Below are positions 12,579-19,961 of a stretch of DNA of 21,460 nt, piece by piece. The position numbers and the translations under genes are program-made. Under the pieces are notes generated by a model. The model was not told the DNA's origin, did not search any database, and was given only the letters and a program-made list of their open reading frames with translations. The stretch is from positions 1-21,460 of the forward strand of contig CAYTQK010000014.1 of assembly GCA_964439745.1 (NCBI GenBank), given 5' to 3'. This DNA is from CAYTQK01 sp964439745 (GTDB taxonomy: Bacteria; Desulfobacterota; Desulfobacteria; Desulfobacterales; Desulfosudaceae). Positions within the stretch are counted from its first letter, which is position 1. Every line of letters starts with the position of its first letter.

Positions 12579-14017
12579 GCCCCAGATCCATTTTAATTGT
12601 CGATGACGAAACCGACATGCTGCACCTGTTGAAGCGGACGCTGGAACCCGACCTGAACTGCCGGGTGGAAACAGCTTCCTCGGGCAAAGCCGCCCTGGAA
12701 CGAATCGAGGCCGACTCTTTTGACCTGGTGCTGGCGGATATCAAAATGCCGGAAATGGACGGCATGGAGCTGCTGCAGCGAATCAAAAAAAATCTGCCCG
12801 ACCTGACGGTGGTCATGATGACGGCCCATGGCTCCATTGATACGGCCGTGGAGGCGATCAAAATCGGGGCCTATGATTTTATCACCAAGCCCTTTGACCA
12901 TGATTCCCTGCTGGTGCGGCTGGAAAAAGCACTGGAACGCAGTTCGCTCATCCGGGAAAACACGCGGCTGAAAAAAGCCTGTGAAAGCGCCCATGTTTTT
13001 CAGAACATCATCGGCCAGAGTCCGCCCATGCAGCGGGTGTTCGAGACCATTCACATGGTCGCCAAGACTGATCTGACCGTATTGATCACCGGCGAATCCG
13101 GTACCGGCAAAGATTTAACGGCCCGGGCTGTTCATGCCTTAAGCGAGCGGGCAAAAGGGCCGTATGTGCCGGTCAACTGCCCGACCGTCCCCGAGCAGAT
13201 CCTGGAAAGCGAGCTCTTCGGATACAAGAAAGGCGCCTTTACCCACGCCACTGCCAATAAGCGGGGCATGTTCCAGGAAGCGCATAAGGGTTCCATCTTC
13301 CTGGATGAGATCGGTGATATCAGCCCCACCATCCAGACCAAGCTGCTGCGCGTTTTGCAGGAAAAAGAGATCAAACCCCTGGGCGACACCGGCACCATCA
13401 GGGTGGATGTACGGATTATCGCCTCCACCAACCAGGATCTGGAAGATAAAATCCGGAAAGGGGAATTCCGGGAAGATTTTTTTTACCGGCTCAATGTTCT
13501 GCCGATTCATCTGCCGCCGTTGCGGGAGCGCCGGGAGGATATGTCGCTGCTGGTCAATCACCTGCTGGAAAAACATTGCGACCAGCTGAAAAAGCCCCGC
13601 AAGCAGGTTTCCACCGAACTGCTGCACCGGTTCAGGGATTATCCCTGGCCGGGCAATGTCCGTGAACTGGAAAATGTGATCGTGCAGGGGATCATGTTTT
13701 CCAAGACCGATCAGATCACGCCCGGGGATATTGATCTTCAAAGCCAACCAGCTGATGCCGGGCCCTTGTCCGGACTCCGGACTTTTAAAGAGCTTCCCTA
13801 CAAGGATGCCAAGGAATCCGCGCTGGTGATGTTCAACCATGACTATATCGGTACGCTGCTGGAGAAAACCGGCGGCAACGTCACCCAGGCGGCCAGAGAA
13901 TGCGGGCTGGAAAGACAGGCGCTGCAGCAGATCATGCGGCGGTATCATATCCGGGCGGATGATTATCGCAGCACTGCCCCAAATACCGGCCGGGCAGGGC
14001 GGGTCGGACCTGAATAG
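12575..14017 (+). CDS. NtrC-family sigma-54-dependent response regulator
   Basis: A 480-residue activator in three parts. The receiver domain (1-120) has D10/D11, the phospho-acceptor D55 (LADIKMPE), and K105. The AAA+ domain (about 145-375) has Walker A GESGTGKD (173-180), the sigma-54 contact loop GAFTHA (220-225), Walker B IFLDEIGD (241-248) and the downstream FFYRLNVLPI and WPGNVREL. A Fis-type helix-turn-helix ends it (about 425-460, NVTQAARECGLERQALQQ). The contact loop has His where the family usually has Gly (GAFTGA). It is coupled to the kinase gene by an ATGA overlap. With a consensus sigma-54 promoter at the head of the same run, positive autoregulation is the simplest model. Confidence 0.93.
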   Translation: MSPRSILIVDDETDMLHLLKRTLEPDLNCRVETASSGKAALERIEADSFDLVLADIKMPEMDGMELLQRIKKNLPDLTVVMMTAHGSIDTAVEAIKIGAYDFITKPFDHDSLLVRLEKALERSSLIRENTRLKKACESAHVFQNIIGQSPPMQRVFETIHMVAKTDLTVLITGESGTGKDLTARAVHALSERAKGPYVPVNCPTVPEQILESELFGYKKGAFTHATANKRGMFQEAHKGSIFLDEIGDISPTIQTKLLRVLQEKEIKPLGDTGTIRVDVRIIASTNQDLEDKIRKGEFREDFFYRLNVLPIHLPPLRERREDMSLLVNHLLEKHCDQLKKPRKQVSTELLHRFRDYPWPGNVRELENVIVQGIMFSKTDQITPGDIDLQSQPADAGPLSGLRTFKELPYKDAKESALVMFNHDYIGTLLEKTGGNVTQAARECGLERQALQQIMRRYHIRADDYRSTAPNTGRAGRVGPE

Positions 14018-14157
14018 GATGCCGACTCCAGGATAAAATTCCTCACAATCGCAGCAAGATAGGACTCCAACCCTTCTTTTTCCCAAGACCGGTGTCTCCT
14101 TGTGACGTCGCGGCCGGTCTGAATTCCATTCGGGATCAGAAGAATACGGAAAAGGGG

Positions 14158-14175
14158 AAAGGGAAGAACCCTTTT
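14158..14175 (+). terminator. Weak hairpin between convergent genes
   Basis: AAAGGG and CCCTTT flank a five-base loop, with a short T tail on the plus strand. It lies between the regulator gene (ends 14017) and the convergent kinase gene (ends 14189). The stem is short and AT-rich at its base, so termination here is uncertain. A longer pair, AGACCGG and CCGGTCT (about 14085-14119), lies just upstream. Confidence 0.3.
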
Positions 14176-14188
14176 ATCATTACTGTCT

Positions 14189-15769
14189 TCATGACGAGGC
14201 CGGAAAGTACAGGGTAAAAGAGGTGCCTTCCCCCTCCCGGCTTTCCACATGGATATGCCCGCCGTGATCCGATACCGTTGACCAGACAACGCTCAGCCCC
14301 AGGCCGGAGCCGCTTTTGTCCTGCTTTTTGGTGGTGTAAAAAGGATCAAAAATTTTTTTCATCTCCTCTTCAGGGATGCCCGGGCCGGTATCGCTGATCG
14401 TCAGGACGACATGGTCTCCTGCCTGCAGATCCTGGTTGGAATGGTTCTTGTTTTCCGCCTGGTGATATTTTGCTGTTTTTATGGAAATCACCCCGCCCTT
14501 GTCTGCCATGGATTCCACTGCGTTGAAAACAAGATTCATAACCATATTCAACAGGCGCGTCTCCGCACCCAGGAGCGGGGGGAGGTCCGGTTCCAGTTCC
14601 ACCCGGATATCAATGCCGGGATGCGGCTTCAGGAGATTTTTGTGCTCCGGGGTGGCCAGATAATTTTCGATGACAATGTTCAATTGCACCGTATCTGTCG
14701 CGACCACCTCGCGCCGGGCCAGACTTAATAGATCCTGAACGATCCGGGAGGCTCGCATACCGGACTGCTGAATCATAACCAGGGTCTCGTTCATGGGGTC
14801 GTCCGGCGGCAGTTCGGTAAGCAGCAGCTCCGGCAGGCCGGTGAGCCCGGAAAGCACATTATGAAGGTCATGGGCAATGCCGCCGGCGAGGATGCCCAGG
14901 GCCTCCATCCGCTCGGCCCGCAGCATTTTTTTCTGGAGCCGCTCCCGTTCTTCGATTTCCCGTTCCAGCTCCTCGTTTTTACGGACCAGCTCGGCGGCAC
15001 GTTTTTCAACCAGGTTTTCCAGGTTGTTGTTGATTTCCATGACTTCTTCCTGGCTTTCCGCAAGTTCGCGGTTGATCTTATAGATTTTTTCCCTCTCCCT
15101 GGCCAGCAGGTCTGACAGGAAAAAATCCTTGCGAATGGAATGCTCCATGGAGTAGCAGGCAAACATCCCCGTCAGAATGATGCCCCAGAAGAAACAGTCA
15201 ATGACAAACAGATCCCGCAGACTCATTTCCGAGAAAAAGAACATGGCCAGGTTGAAAGCGGCCATGAGCAACAGGCTGGAGCCGGTTGCCCAGATAAACC
15301 GGGACGGCAGTATGGAAAAAATTACCAGGAAAATAAAGATCAGGCTGAGGGTGTAGGCCTGCATGTAGAAATAGGTGGGTATCAAAAGGGCAATGTAGAT
15401 AATGGCCAGACCGCAGAGAACGATTACCACCGAGATAATGGGTTGCAGGTATTTGTAAATCCACGGCTGATAGGAGAGGGGCAGCATGAGCAGCAGAAAC
15501 GGTGCCATGACGCCGTAGCGGACGATAAAAATCTGCCTGGCCGCCTCGGGAACCAGGTAGAAGTCAAGCGGACCGAAACCGATAAACAAAAGCAGGCCCA
15601 GTACGATACAGGCCCGGACCCGGGTCAGGTATTTTTGGGCAAAATGGTCCAGGAAGCCATCTTCCAGGTCTTGTAAGGCTCCGGAAAACTTAAGGGTAAC
15701 CGGATGAAGATCGAGAAAATCCGAGGCGGATAATGGATCCGGCTGATATGTTTTTAAATGAGGCTTCAT
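14189..15769 (-). CDS. Six-TM sensor histidine kinase without adjacent regulator
   Basis: A 526-residue kinase. Six hydrophobic helices (about 53-73, 82-100, 109-131, 139-155, 159-179 and 188-206) form a membrane sensor that I cannot assign to a named family. A long coiled coil (about 222-285) follows. The HisKA domain has His300 in GIAHDLHNVLSG, close to the HDFNN type of hybrid kinases. The HATPase domain shows NLVFNAVESM, SDTGPGI, FDPFYTTKK and GSGLGLSVV. No receiver domain is present. It has its own promoter and a short leader without a clear ribosome site, and it converges on the NtrC-type regulator gene, the only response regulator in view. A second input to that regulator is possible; an unlinked partner is equally so. 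Confidence 0.88.
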   Translation of the reverse strand: MKPHLKTYQPDPLSASDFLDLHPVTLKFSGALQDLEDGFLDHFAQKYLTRVRACIVLGLLLFIGFGPLDFYLVPEAARQIFIVRYGVMAPFLLLMLPLSYQPWIYKYLQPIISVVIVLCGLAIIYIALLIPTYFYMQAYTLSLIFIFLVIFSILPSRFIWATGSSLLLMAAFNLAMFFFSEMSLRDLFVIDCFFWGIILTGMFACYSMEHSIRKDFFLSDLLAREREKIYKINRELAESQEEVMEINNNLENLVEKRAAELVRKNEELEREIEERERLQKKMLRAERMEALGILAGGIAHDLHNVLSGLTGLPELLLTELPPDDPMNETLVMIQQSGMRASRIVQDLLSLARREVVATDTVQLNIVIENYLATPEHKNLLKPHPGIDIRVELEPDLPPLLGAETRLLNMVMNLVFNAVESMADKGGVISIKTAKYHQAENKNHSNQDLQAGDHVVLTISDTGPGIPEEEMKKIFDPFYTTKKQDKSGSGLGLSVVWSTVSDHGGHIHVESREGEGTSFTLYFPASS

Positions 15770-15798
15770 GAAAAGACAAGAAATAGTTTTTTATCATT

Positions 15799-15827
15799 AT
15801 ATTAGTGAATTCCACCAAGGGTGTCAA
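15799..15827 (-). promoter_or_regulatory. Sigma-70 promoter of the six-TM kinase gene
   Basis: On the minus strand TTGACA (15827-15822) is followed after 17 bases by TAATAT (15804-15799); an overlapping TATAAT is at non-ideal spacing. Transcription would start near 15792, about 23 bases before the ATG at 15769. Confidence 0.7.
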
Positions 15828-15882
15828 TGCTTTTGGCGCTGCTCCCAACACTGGTGCGGGACGCCGCGGCCCGGAAGCAGCC

Positions 15883-15999
15883 ATGGATTGGAAAAGCCTC
15901 GGCAAGGGAAAGCCGGTGACTGCTGAAGAAGCAGCAATGGTAATGTCCGGGGACAAGGTAGTGGCAATAATGTTCTTGTCCGAGGGGAACAAAGCCTGA
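15883..15999 (+). pseudogene. N-terminal fragment of an acetyl-CoA hydrolase/4-hydroxybutyrate CoA-transferase-like gene
   Basis: The 38-codon frame reads MDWKSLGKGKP, then VTAEEAAMVMSGDKVV, and stops. This matches the usual opening of the acetyl-CoA hydrolase/transferase family, in which a short lead is followed by a 'VTAEEAv-x-x-x-SGDrVv' strand-helix. A full enzyme would be over 400 residues, so only the first tenth remains, and its sequence drifts after SGDKVVA. It is followed within a few bases by a crotonase fragment. The assignment rests on one motif and is moderate. Confidence 0.5.
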
Positions 16000-16002
16000 C
16001 CG

Positions 16003-16412
16003 CCGGGCAGGGGTGGCCGCCGGGATCATGCTGGGCGCCTGCAGCATTGATGAGTTGACGGAACAGGCGGCTGCCCCTTATTGTGGGGCAGGGCATGACC
16101 CGGGAACTGGCCTTTACCGCCGAATTTTTTGACGCAAACCGGGCCCAGGCCATGGGGCTGGTCAATACGGTGTTTGAAGATCACGACGCGCTCATGGCCG
16201 GCGCCAGGAAATTGGCCGAGACGATTGCCGCCAACTGCCCGCTGGCCGTGCAGGCAGGAAAAGAGGTTTTAAATTACGGCGTGGGCAAGTCCGTTCGTGA
16301 CGGGCTGAAGTATGTGGCTTCTATCAGTACGAACATTGTACCCTCAGACGATCTTATGGAAGCGCTAACCGCCTTTATGGAAAAGCGCCCGCCCGATTCT
16401 CCCGGGTCCTGA
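16003..16412 (+). pseudogene. Enoyl-CoA hydratase (crotonase) C-terminal remnant
   Basis: From about 16053 the frame reads RLPLIVGQGMTRELAF, then AMGLVNTVFED, CPLAVQAGKEVLN and a closing AFMEKRPP. These are the ordered landmarks of the C-terminal third of the crotonase fold. The N-terminal half with the oxyanion-hole segments is missing. A short piece in another frame (about 16003-16060, GVAAGIMLGACSID) may be a remnant of the 'GGG...ACD' region, which would mean a deletion plus a frameshift. The ATG at 16083 inside GQGM gives an open frame of 109 residues, but that product would lack the active site. A decayed gene is therefore preferred. Confidence 0.75.
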
Positions 16413-16556
16413 GGTTTTTCCTGACTGATCCTGCTGCGAATAAATTTTTATTTCCTCCGATACAATCGAACCCCAGAGGTTTAAAAAATTTAATATAATA
16501 AAATGTTAAGTTGTAAACTGTAGTATGCAGAGGGATACATCCATGAAAAACATTTA

Positions 16557-16615
16557 CGCAGTATAGAAATATTGTAAAAATGCTTGACCTTTATTCGCAG
16601 TATGTTTATATTGTA
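16557..16615. promoter_or_regulatory. Two copies of a 20-bp dyad operator at the hsd promoter
   Basis: Bases 16557-16576 and 16596-16615 share 16 of 20 positions: CGCAGTAT, four variable bases, ATATTGTA. Inside each copy CAGTAT and ATATTG form an imperfect dyad. The copies are 39 bases apart; the second overlaps the -10 and the expected start of transcription, the first lies upstream of the -35. This is the layout of a repressor or control protein acting on the restriction-modification operon. Confidence 0.6.
16584..16612 (+). promoter_or_regulatory. Sigma-70 promoter of the restriction-modification operon
   Basis: TTGACC (16584-16589), a 17-base spacer and TATATT (16607-16612) make a strong promoter. 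Transcription would start near 16619, just before the AAAGGG ribosome site and ATG at 16641. Confidence 0.75.
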
Positions 16616-16640
16616 TCCAAACACCTCAAAAGGGCAACAA

Positions 16641-17210
16641 ATGAAAGTTAAAGATTTTGGCAAAATCCGGATTGGTCATGCGTTTCGAGAACGGTTGGTC
16701 GCTGTACCGGACGGTAAGGTAAAGGTCATTCAGCCCCGAAACATACTGCCTGAAGGCTTGGTATTTGGGCAGGATGAACCGTTGCGAACCGATATAAATG
16801 CACCCAAGCCGTTACAGCGGGGGGATGTATTGGTTGTTAATCGGGGCCGGTTTGCCGCGACGGTTTTTGATCTTCCCGAATCAGATATATGGATCGTGCC
16901 ATCTTCGGTGCTGGTGTTGTCGATTTTTGATCAAGCTGTTATGCCGGAATATGTGGCGCTTTACTTTAACTCCGGCAGCGGCCAAAAAATGTTCAGGCGG
17001 CACCTGGAGCTGACAACGGTGTCGTTTATCAGCGCAAAAAATCTGGGTGAAATCGATATTCAAATCCCCCTGATCAAGCGTCAGAAAGATTTAATTGCTT
17101 TTGAAAAAGACGCCATGAAATACACCCGGCTGTCGAATAGAAAACAGGCCTTGTTAAAAGAAATCTTAAATAATGAACTGAACCACGAAAAACAAAAAAT
17201 GACACGGTAA
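16641..17210 (+). CDS. Half-size HsdS-like protein, single target-recognition domain
   Basis: A 189-residue protein resembling one half of a type I specificity subunit. It opens with a KVKDFGKIRIGHAF strand-turn. Its core carries LQRGDVLVVNRG, the S-subunit segment that presents the DNA-contact loop, then VPSSVLVLS and LYFNS. The conserved repeat follows (IDIQIPLIKRQKDLIAFEKD...LSNRKQALLKEIL), a helical dimerisation arm. One TRD and one helix suggest it works as a homodimer or beside the full HsdS downstream. The ATG at 16641 is chosen because it follows AAAGGG; an ATG-like start at 16584 would lie in the promoter. It is the first gene of the operon with hsdM, 60 bases upstream of it. An auxiliary S subunit is as likely as a truncated one. 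Confidence 0.7.
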   Translation: MKVKDFGKIRIGHAFRERLVAVPDGKVKVIQPRNILPEGLVFGQDEPLRTDINAPKPLQRGDVLVVNRGRFAATVFDLPESDIWIVPSSVLVLSIFDQAVMPEYVALYFNSGSGQKMFRRHLELTTVSFISAKNLGEIDIQIPLIKRQKDLIAFEKDAMKYTRLSNRKQALLKEILNNELNHEKQKMTR

Positions 17211-17270
17211 TAACAGATAATTTTCGTGGAATCCGTGTTTGGAAAAATCATCAATAAAGGGAAGTCAGCT

Positions 17271-18788
17271 ATGAGCAAAAACGGACAGTACACCCAGGAA
17301 GCCCTGAACAGAATGCTGTGGGCGGCCGCCGATTCATCCCGCGGCACGATTGATGCCGGTGTGTATAAAGATTATGTGCTGCTTTTTCTTTTTTACAAAT
17401 ATATCAGTGACCTGCATGCACACAATGTGCAAAAGCTAAAAGAGCGTTATGGCGACGACAAAGAACGCATCAATCTCCGCCTGAAAAATGCACGTTTTGT
17501 TATTCCCGATAATTGCAGCTTTGGCGATCTTTACCAACACGTCAATGCCGACAATCTGGGGGAACGGCTCAACAAGGCCCTGCATGCCATTGAGGATGAA
17601 AACGCCGAGCGGCTTTCCGGAATTGTCACGGTTGATTTTAATTCAGAAGCGGTGTTGGGGAATACGGAACAGCGCAACAAGATGTTGCGGTATCTGATGA
17701 TCTGCTTTGCAAAAATGGATTTGGCCGAGGTTGGCGAAGACATTCTCGGCAACGCCTACATGTATATGATTGAGCGATTCGGATCGGATGCCGGCAAAAA
17801 GGCCGGGGAGTTCTTTACCGTGCATTCCGTGGCCAGGCTGCTGGCCAAGCTGGCAAAACCGCAGCCGGGCTGGCGCATTTGCGATCCGGCCTGCGGCTCC
17901 GGCGGCCTGCTTTTGCTTGCCGGTGAGGAAATAGAGAAGCAAGGCTCGCAAGATTATGCGCTCTACGGCCAGGAAAGCAACATGGGGACCTACAACCTTG
18001 CCCGCATGAACATGTTTCTCCATGGCCGGGATTCCGCCACCATCAAGCAGGGCGATACGCTGAACAATCCGCTCCTCAAGGAAAAAGACGCGTTGATGAA
18101 GTTCGATCTGGTTGTCGCTAATCCGCCATTTTCACTGAAAAACTGGAAAGGGGATACCATTGAAAATGACGCCTACAATCGCTTCCACCGGGGTATACCG
18201 CCTAAAACCAAGGGGGATTATGCGTTTATCAGTCACATGGTGGAAACCGCCAAAGCCAAAGAGGGCAAAGTTGTGGTAATCGTGCCGCACGGGGTCTTGT
18301 TTCGTGGTGCTGCTGAAAGCAAGATTCGCACCAGCCTGCTGCAAGAAAATATCGTCGATACCGTTATCGGCCTGCCTGCCGGACTTTTTCATACCACCGG
18401 TATTCCCGTCGCTATCCTTATCCTTGACCGTTCGCGCGAGCCGGGCGGCAAGAATGAAGCCAGGAAAGATGTCTTTTTTGTGGAAGCGTCCAAACAGTTC
18501 CGGCCCGCCAAGGCGCAAAACGTCATGGACGAGGAACATATCGAAAAGATTGTGCAAGCCGTCGAAAACAGAAAAGACATTGACAAATTCTGTCGCGCCG
18601 TTCAGCCCCAAGAAATCAAGGAAAACGACTATAACCTGAACATCACCCGCTATGTCGACACCTTTGAGGAAGAAGAAGAGATCGATATCCAGGCCAACCT
18701 CAAGGAAATGGAGGAGATAGACGCAGAACTGGTTAAACTGGAAAAGGAAATGGCCGGGCATCTGAAGAAACTGGGGATAAAGAAGTGA
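17271..18788 (+). CDS. hsdM: Type I restriction-modification DNA methyltransferase subunit
   Basis: A 505-residue N6-adenine methyltransferase. The N-terminal helical domain (about 8-150) is followed by EFFTVHSVARLLAKL and the S-adenosylmethionine motif I DPACGSGG (205-212). The catalytic motif IV is NPPF (284-287) in VVANPPFSLKNW, the usual type I form. A charged C-terminal helix (about 465-505) should contact HsdS. The length is typical. The ATG at 17271 follows AAAGGG nine bases upstream; extension to 17226 has no ribosome site. It would form the M2S1 modification enzyme with an S subunit; an HsdR for restriction is not in the window and may lie to the right. Confidence 0.95.
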   Translation: MSKNGQYTQEALNRMLWAAADSSRGTIDAGVYKDYVLLFLFYKYISDLHAHNVQKLKERYGDDKERINLRLKNARFVIPDNCSFGDLYQHVNADNLGERLNKALHAIEDENAERLSGIVTVDFNSEAVLGNTEQRNKMLRYLMICFAKMDLAEVGEDILGNAYMYMIERFGSDAGKKAGEFFTVHSVARLLAKLAKPQPGWRICDPACGSGGLLLLAGEEIEKQGSQDYALYGQESNMGTYNLARMNMFLHGRDSATIKQGDTLNNPLLKEKDALMKFDLVVANPPFSLKNWKGDTIENDAYNRFHRGIPPKTKGDYAFISHMVETAKAKEGKVVVIVPHGVLFRGAAESKIRTSLLQENIVDTVIGLPAGLFHTTGIPVAILILDRSREPGGKNEARKDVFFVEASKQFRPAKAQNVMDEEHIEKIVQAVENRKDIDKFCRAVQPQEIKENDYNLNITRYVDTFEEEEEIDIQANLKEMEEIDAELVKLEKEMAGHLKKLGIKK

Positions 18789-18876
18789 GGATAAAAAATT
18801 AACCCCGGAAAATACGGGATAGTACGGAAATGAATATGGCGAATATGCCACAATTAAAAACAGCGGGCAAAACAGC

Positions 18877-19039
18877 TTGTAAACCTGTCGAATTCGACGG
18901 GTTTAAAATTCAGGCCGGATTACACAGCAAAAAATGCATATTCGTGATTCTGAACCCCCGAGGCCGAAGCCAGAGACCAATTTCGTAGCATCACGAAAAT
19001 GGTGGGGATAACCGTGTCGAATTCGAGGCGGTTTACAAA
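18877..19039. repeat. About 163-bp element with inverted ends, partly homologous to kilA-N
   Basis: The left end (TAAACCTGTCGAATTCGACG, 18880-18899) and the right end (AACCGTGTCGAATTCGAGG, 19010-19028) are each near-palindromes centred on GAATTC, and they are also inverted copies of each other. Within lies a perfect stem TTCGTGAT/ATCACGAA (18941-18948, 18990-18997). The left end plus about 25 bases matches the kilA-N coding sequence at 19251-19300 and would encode VEFDGFKIQAG, a variant of KilA-N VEFDQFKHEAG. It could be a small MITE-like hairpin element or a decayed kilA-N copy. Its right end supplies the AAAGGAG ribosome site (19037-19043) of the next gene. Confidence 0.55.
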
Positions 19040-19050
19040 GGAGCGTTGAG

Positions 19051-19881
19051 ATGGGTAAAAGCAGAAAAGTTAATGTATTAGACAAAGATATCATGTTTTA
19101 TAGTTTAAATTCGGAAAATTATATCTCAATAACGGATATTGCCAAATATAAGAATCCTGATGCCCCTGCTGACATTGTGAAAAATTGGCTCAGGAGCAAA
19201 AATACGATTGAACTGCTGGGCCTATGGGAACGAATTCACAATCCGGATTTTAAACTGGTCGAATTCGACCAGTTTAAACATGAGGCTGGATACAATCATT
19301 TTGTTCTCTCCCCCAAAAAATGGATAGAATCAACCAATGCGATTGGCATGCTGTCAAAATCAGGCAGAAATGGCGGTACTTTTGCCCATGCGGATATCGC
19401 TCTTGAGTTTGCATCATGGGTTTCAGTGGAATTCAAGTTCTATTTGCTGAAAGAATTTCAGCGACTTAAAGAAGCAGAAACCAAGGAGCTGGATTGGTCA
19501 GTTAAACGCAACCTGACGAAAATCAATTACCGTATTCATACCGATGCCATCAAAGCGCATCTCATCCCTGCTGAACTGACCAGGGATCAGATCAATCTGG
19601 TGTATGCCTCCGAAGCCGATGTTTTAAACATGGCCCTTTTTGGAAAAACGGCAAAACAATGGCGGGATGAGAACCCATCTGAAAAAGGCAATATCCGTGA
19701 TTTTGCCAACGTGTCGCAACTGGTCTGCCTGGCCAATCTGGAAAATCTCAATGCCCATTTTATCCAGGAAGGATTGACTCAGGCGGAACGATTGGAAAGG
19801 CTGAACCAGATCGCGATCCAGCAGATGCGGTTGCTGGTCGATGACCGCGCCGTAAAGCAGTTGGGTGAGGACGAGGAATAG
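19051..19881 (+). CDS. KilA-N domain protein
   Basis: A 276-residue protein with the KilA-N DNA-binding domain (about 15-145). Its hallmarks are present in order: YISITDIAKYKN, NWLRSKNTIELLGLWE, NPDF-LVEFDQFKHEAG, SPKKWIEST, GGTFAHADIALEFASW and FYLLKEFQRLKE. The C-terminal half (about 150-276, from WSVKRNLTKINYRIHTDAIKAHL) is the extension common in bacterial copies. Related proteins occur in phages and inside type I restriction loci, often between hsdM and hsdS; their job is not settled (DNA-binding regulator or antirepressor-like). AAAGGAG lies seven bases before the ATG. A 30-bp perfect palindrome sits within codons 67-76. It may act on the dyad sites at 16557-16615, which is inference. 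Confidence 0.88.
   Translation: MGKSRKVNVLDKDIMFYSLNSENYISITDIAKYKNPDAPADIVKNWLRSKNTIELLGLWERIHNPDFKLVEFDQFKHEAGYNHFVLSPKKWIESTNAIGMLSKSGRNGGTFAHADIALEFASWVSVEFKFYLLKEFQRLKEAETKELDWSVKRNLTKINYRIHTDAIKAHLIPAELTRDQINLVYASEADVLNMALFGKTAKQWRDENPSEKGNIRDFANVSQLVCLANLENLNAHFIQEGLTQAERLERLNQIAIQQMRLLVDDRAVKQLGEDEE
19249..19278. repeat. 30-bp perfect palindrome inside the kilA-N gene
   Basis: Fifteen bases (TTTAAACTGGTCGAA) are followed by their exact reverse complement with no spacer, centred at GAATTC between 19263 and 19264. It encodes F-K-L-V-E-F-D-Q-F-K of the KilA-N domain. The shared core GTCGAATTCGA occurs again at 18887 and 19016 in the upstream element. Confidence 0.85.
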
Positions 19882-19961
19882 GGAATTTACCATGTTGCTG
19901 TCACCGGACAGATAGAAGACGCTTTTGACCTATTGGGGGGTAATAAATTGGGAGGAAAACA

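Noticed and set aside
13139..14086. 315-codon minus-strand frame opposite the NtrC-type regulator
   Set aside because: Antisense to an intact AAA+ gene; no recognisable domain or start signal.
16083..16412. Intact 109-residue protein from the crotonase remnant
   Set aside because: The ATG falls within the conserved VGQGM segment of a larger fold and the catalytic half is missing, so a functional short gene is unlikely.
18132..18851. 239-codon minus-strand frame opposite hsdM
   Set aside because: Antisense to the methyltransferase C-terminal half and phenylalanine-rich by reflection of Lys/Glu codons; not a gene.
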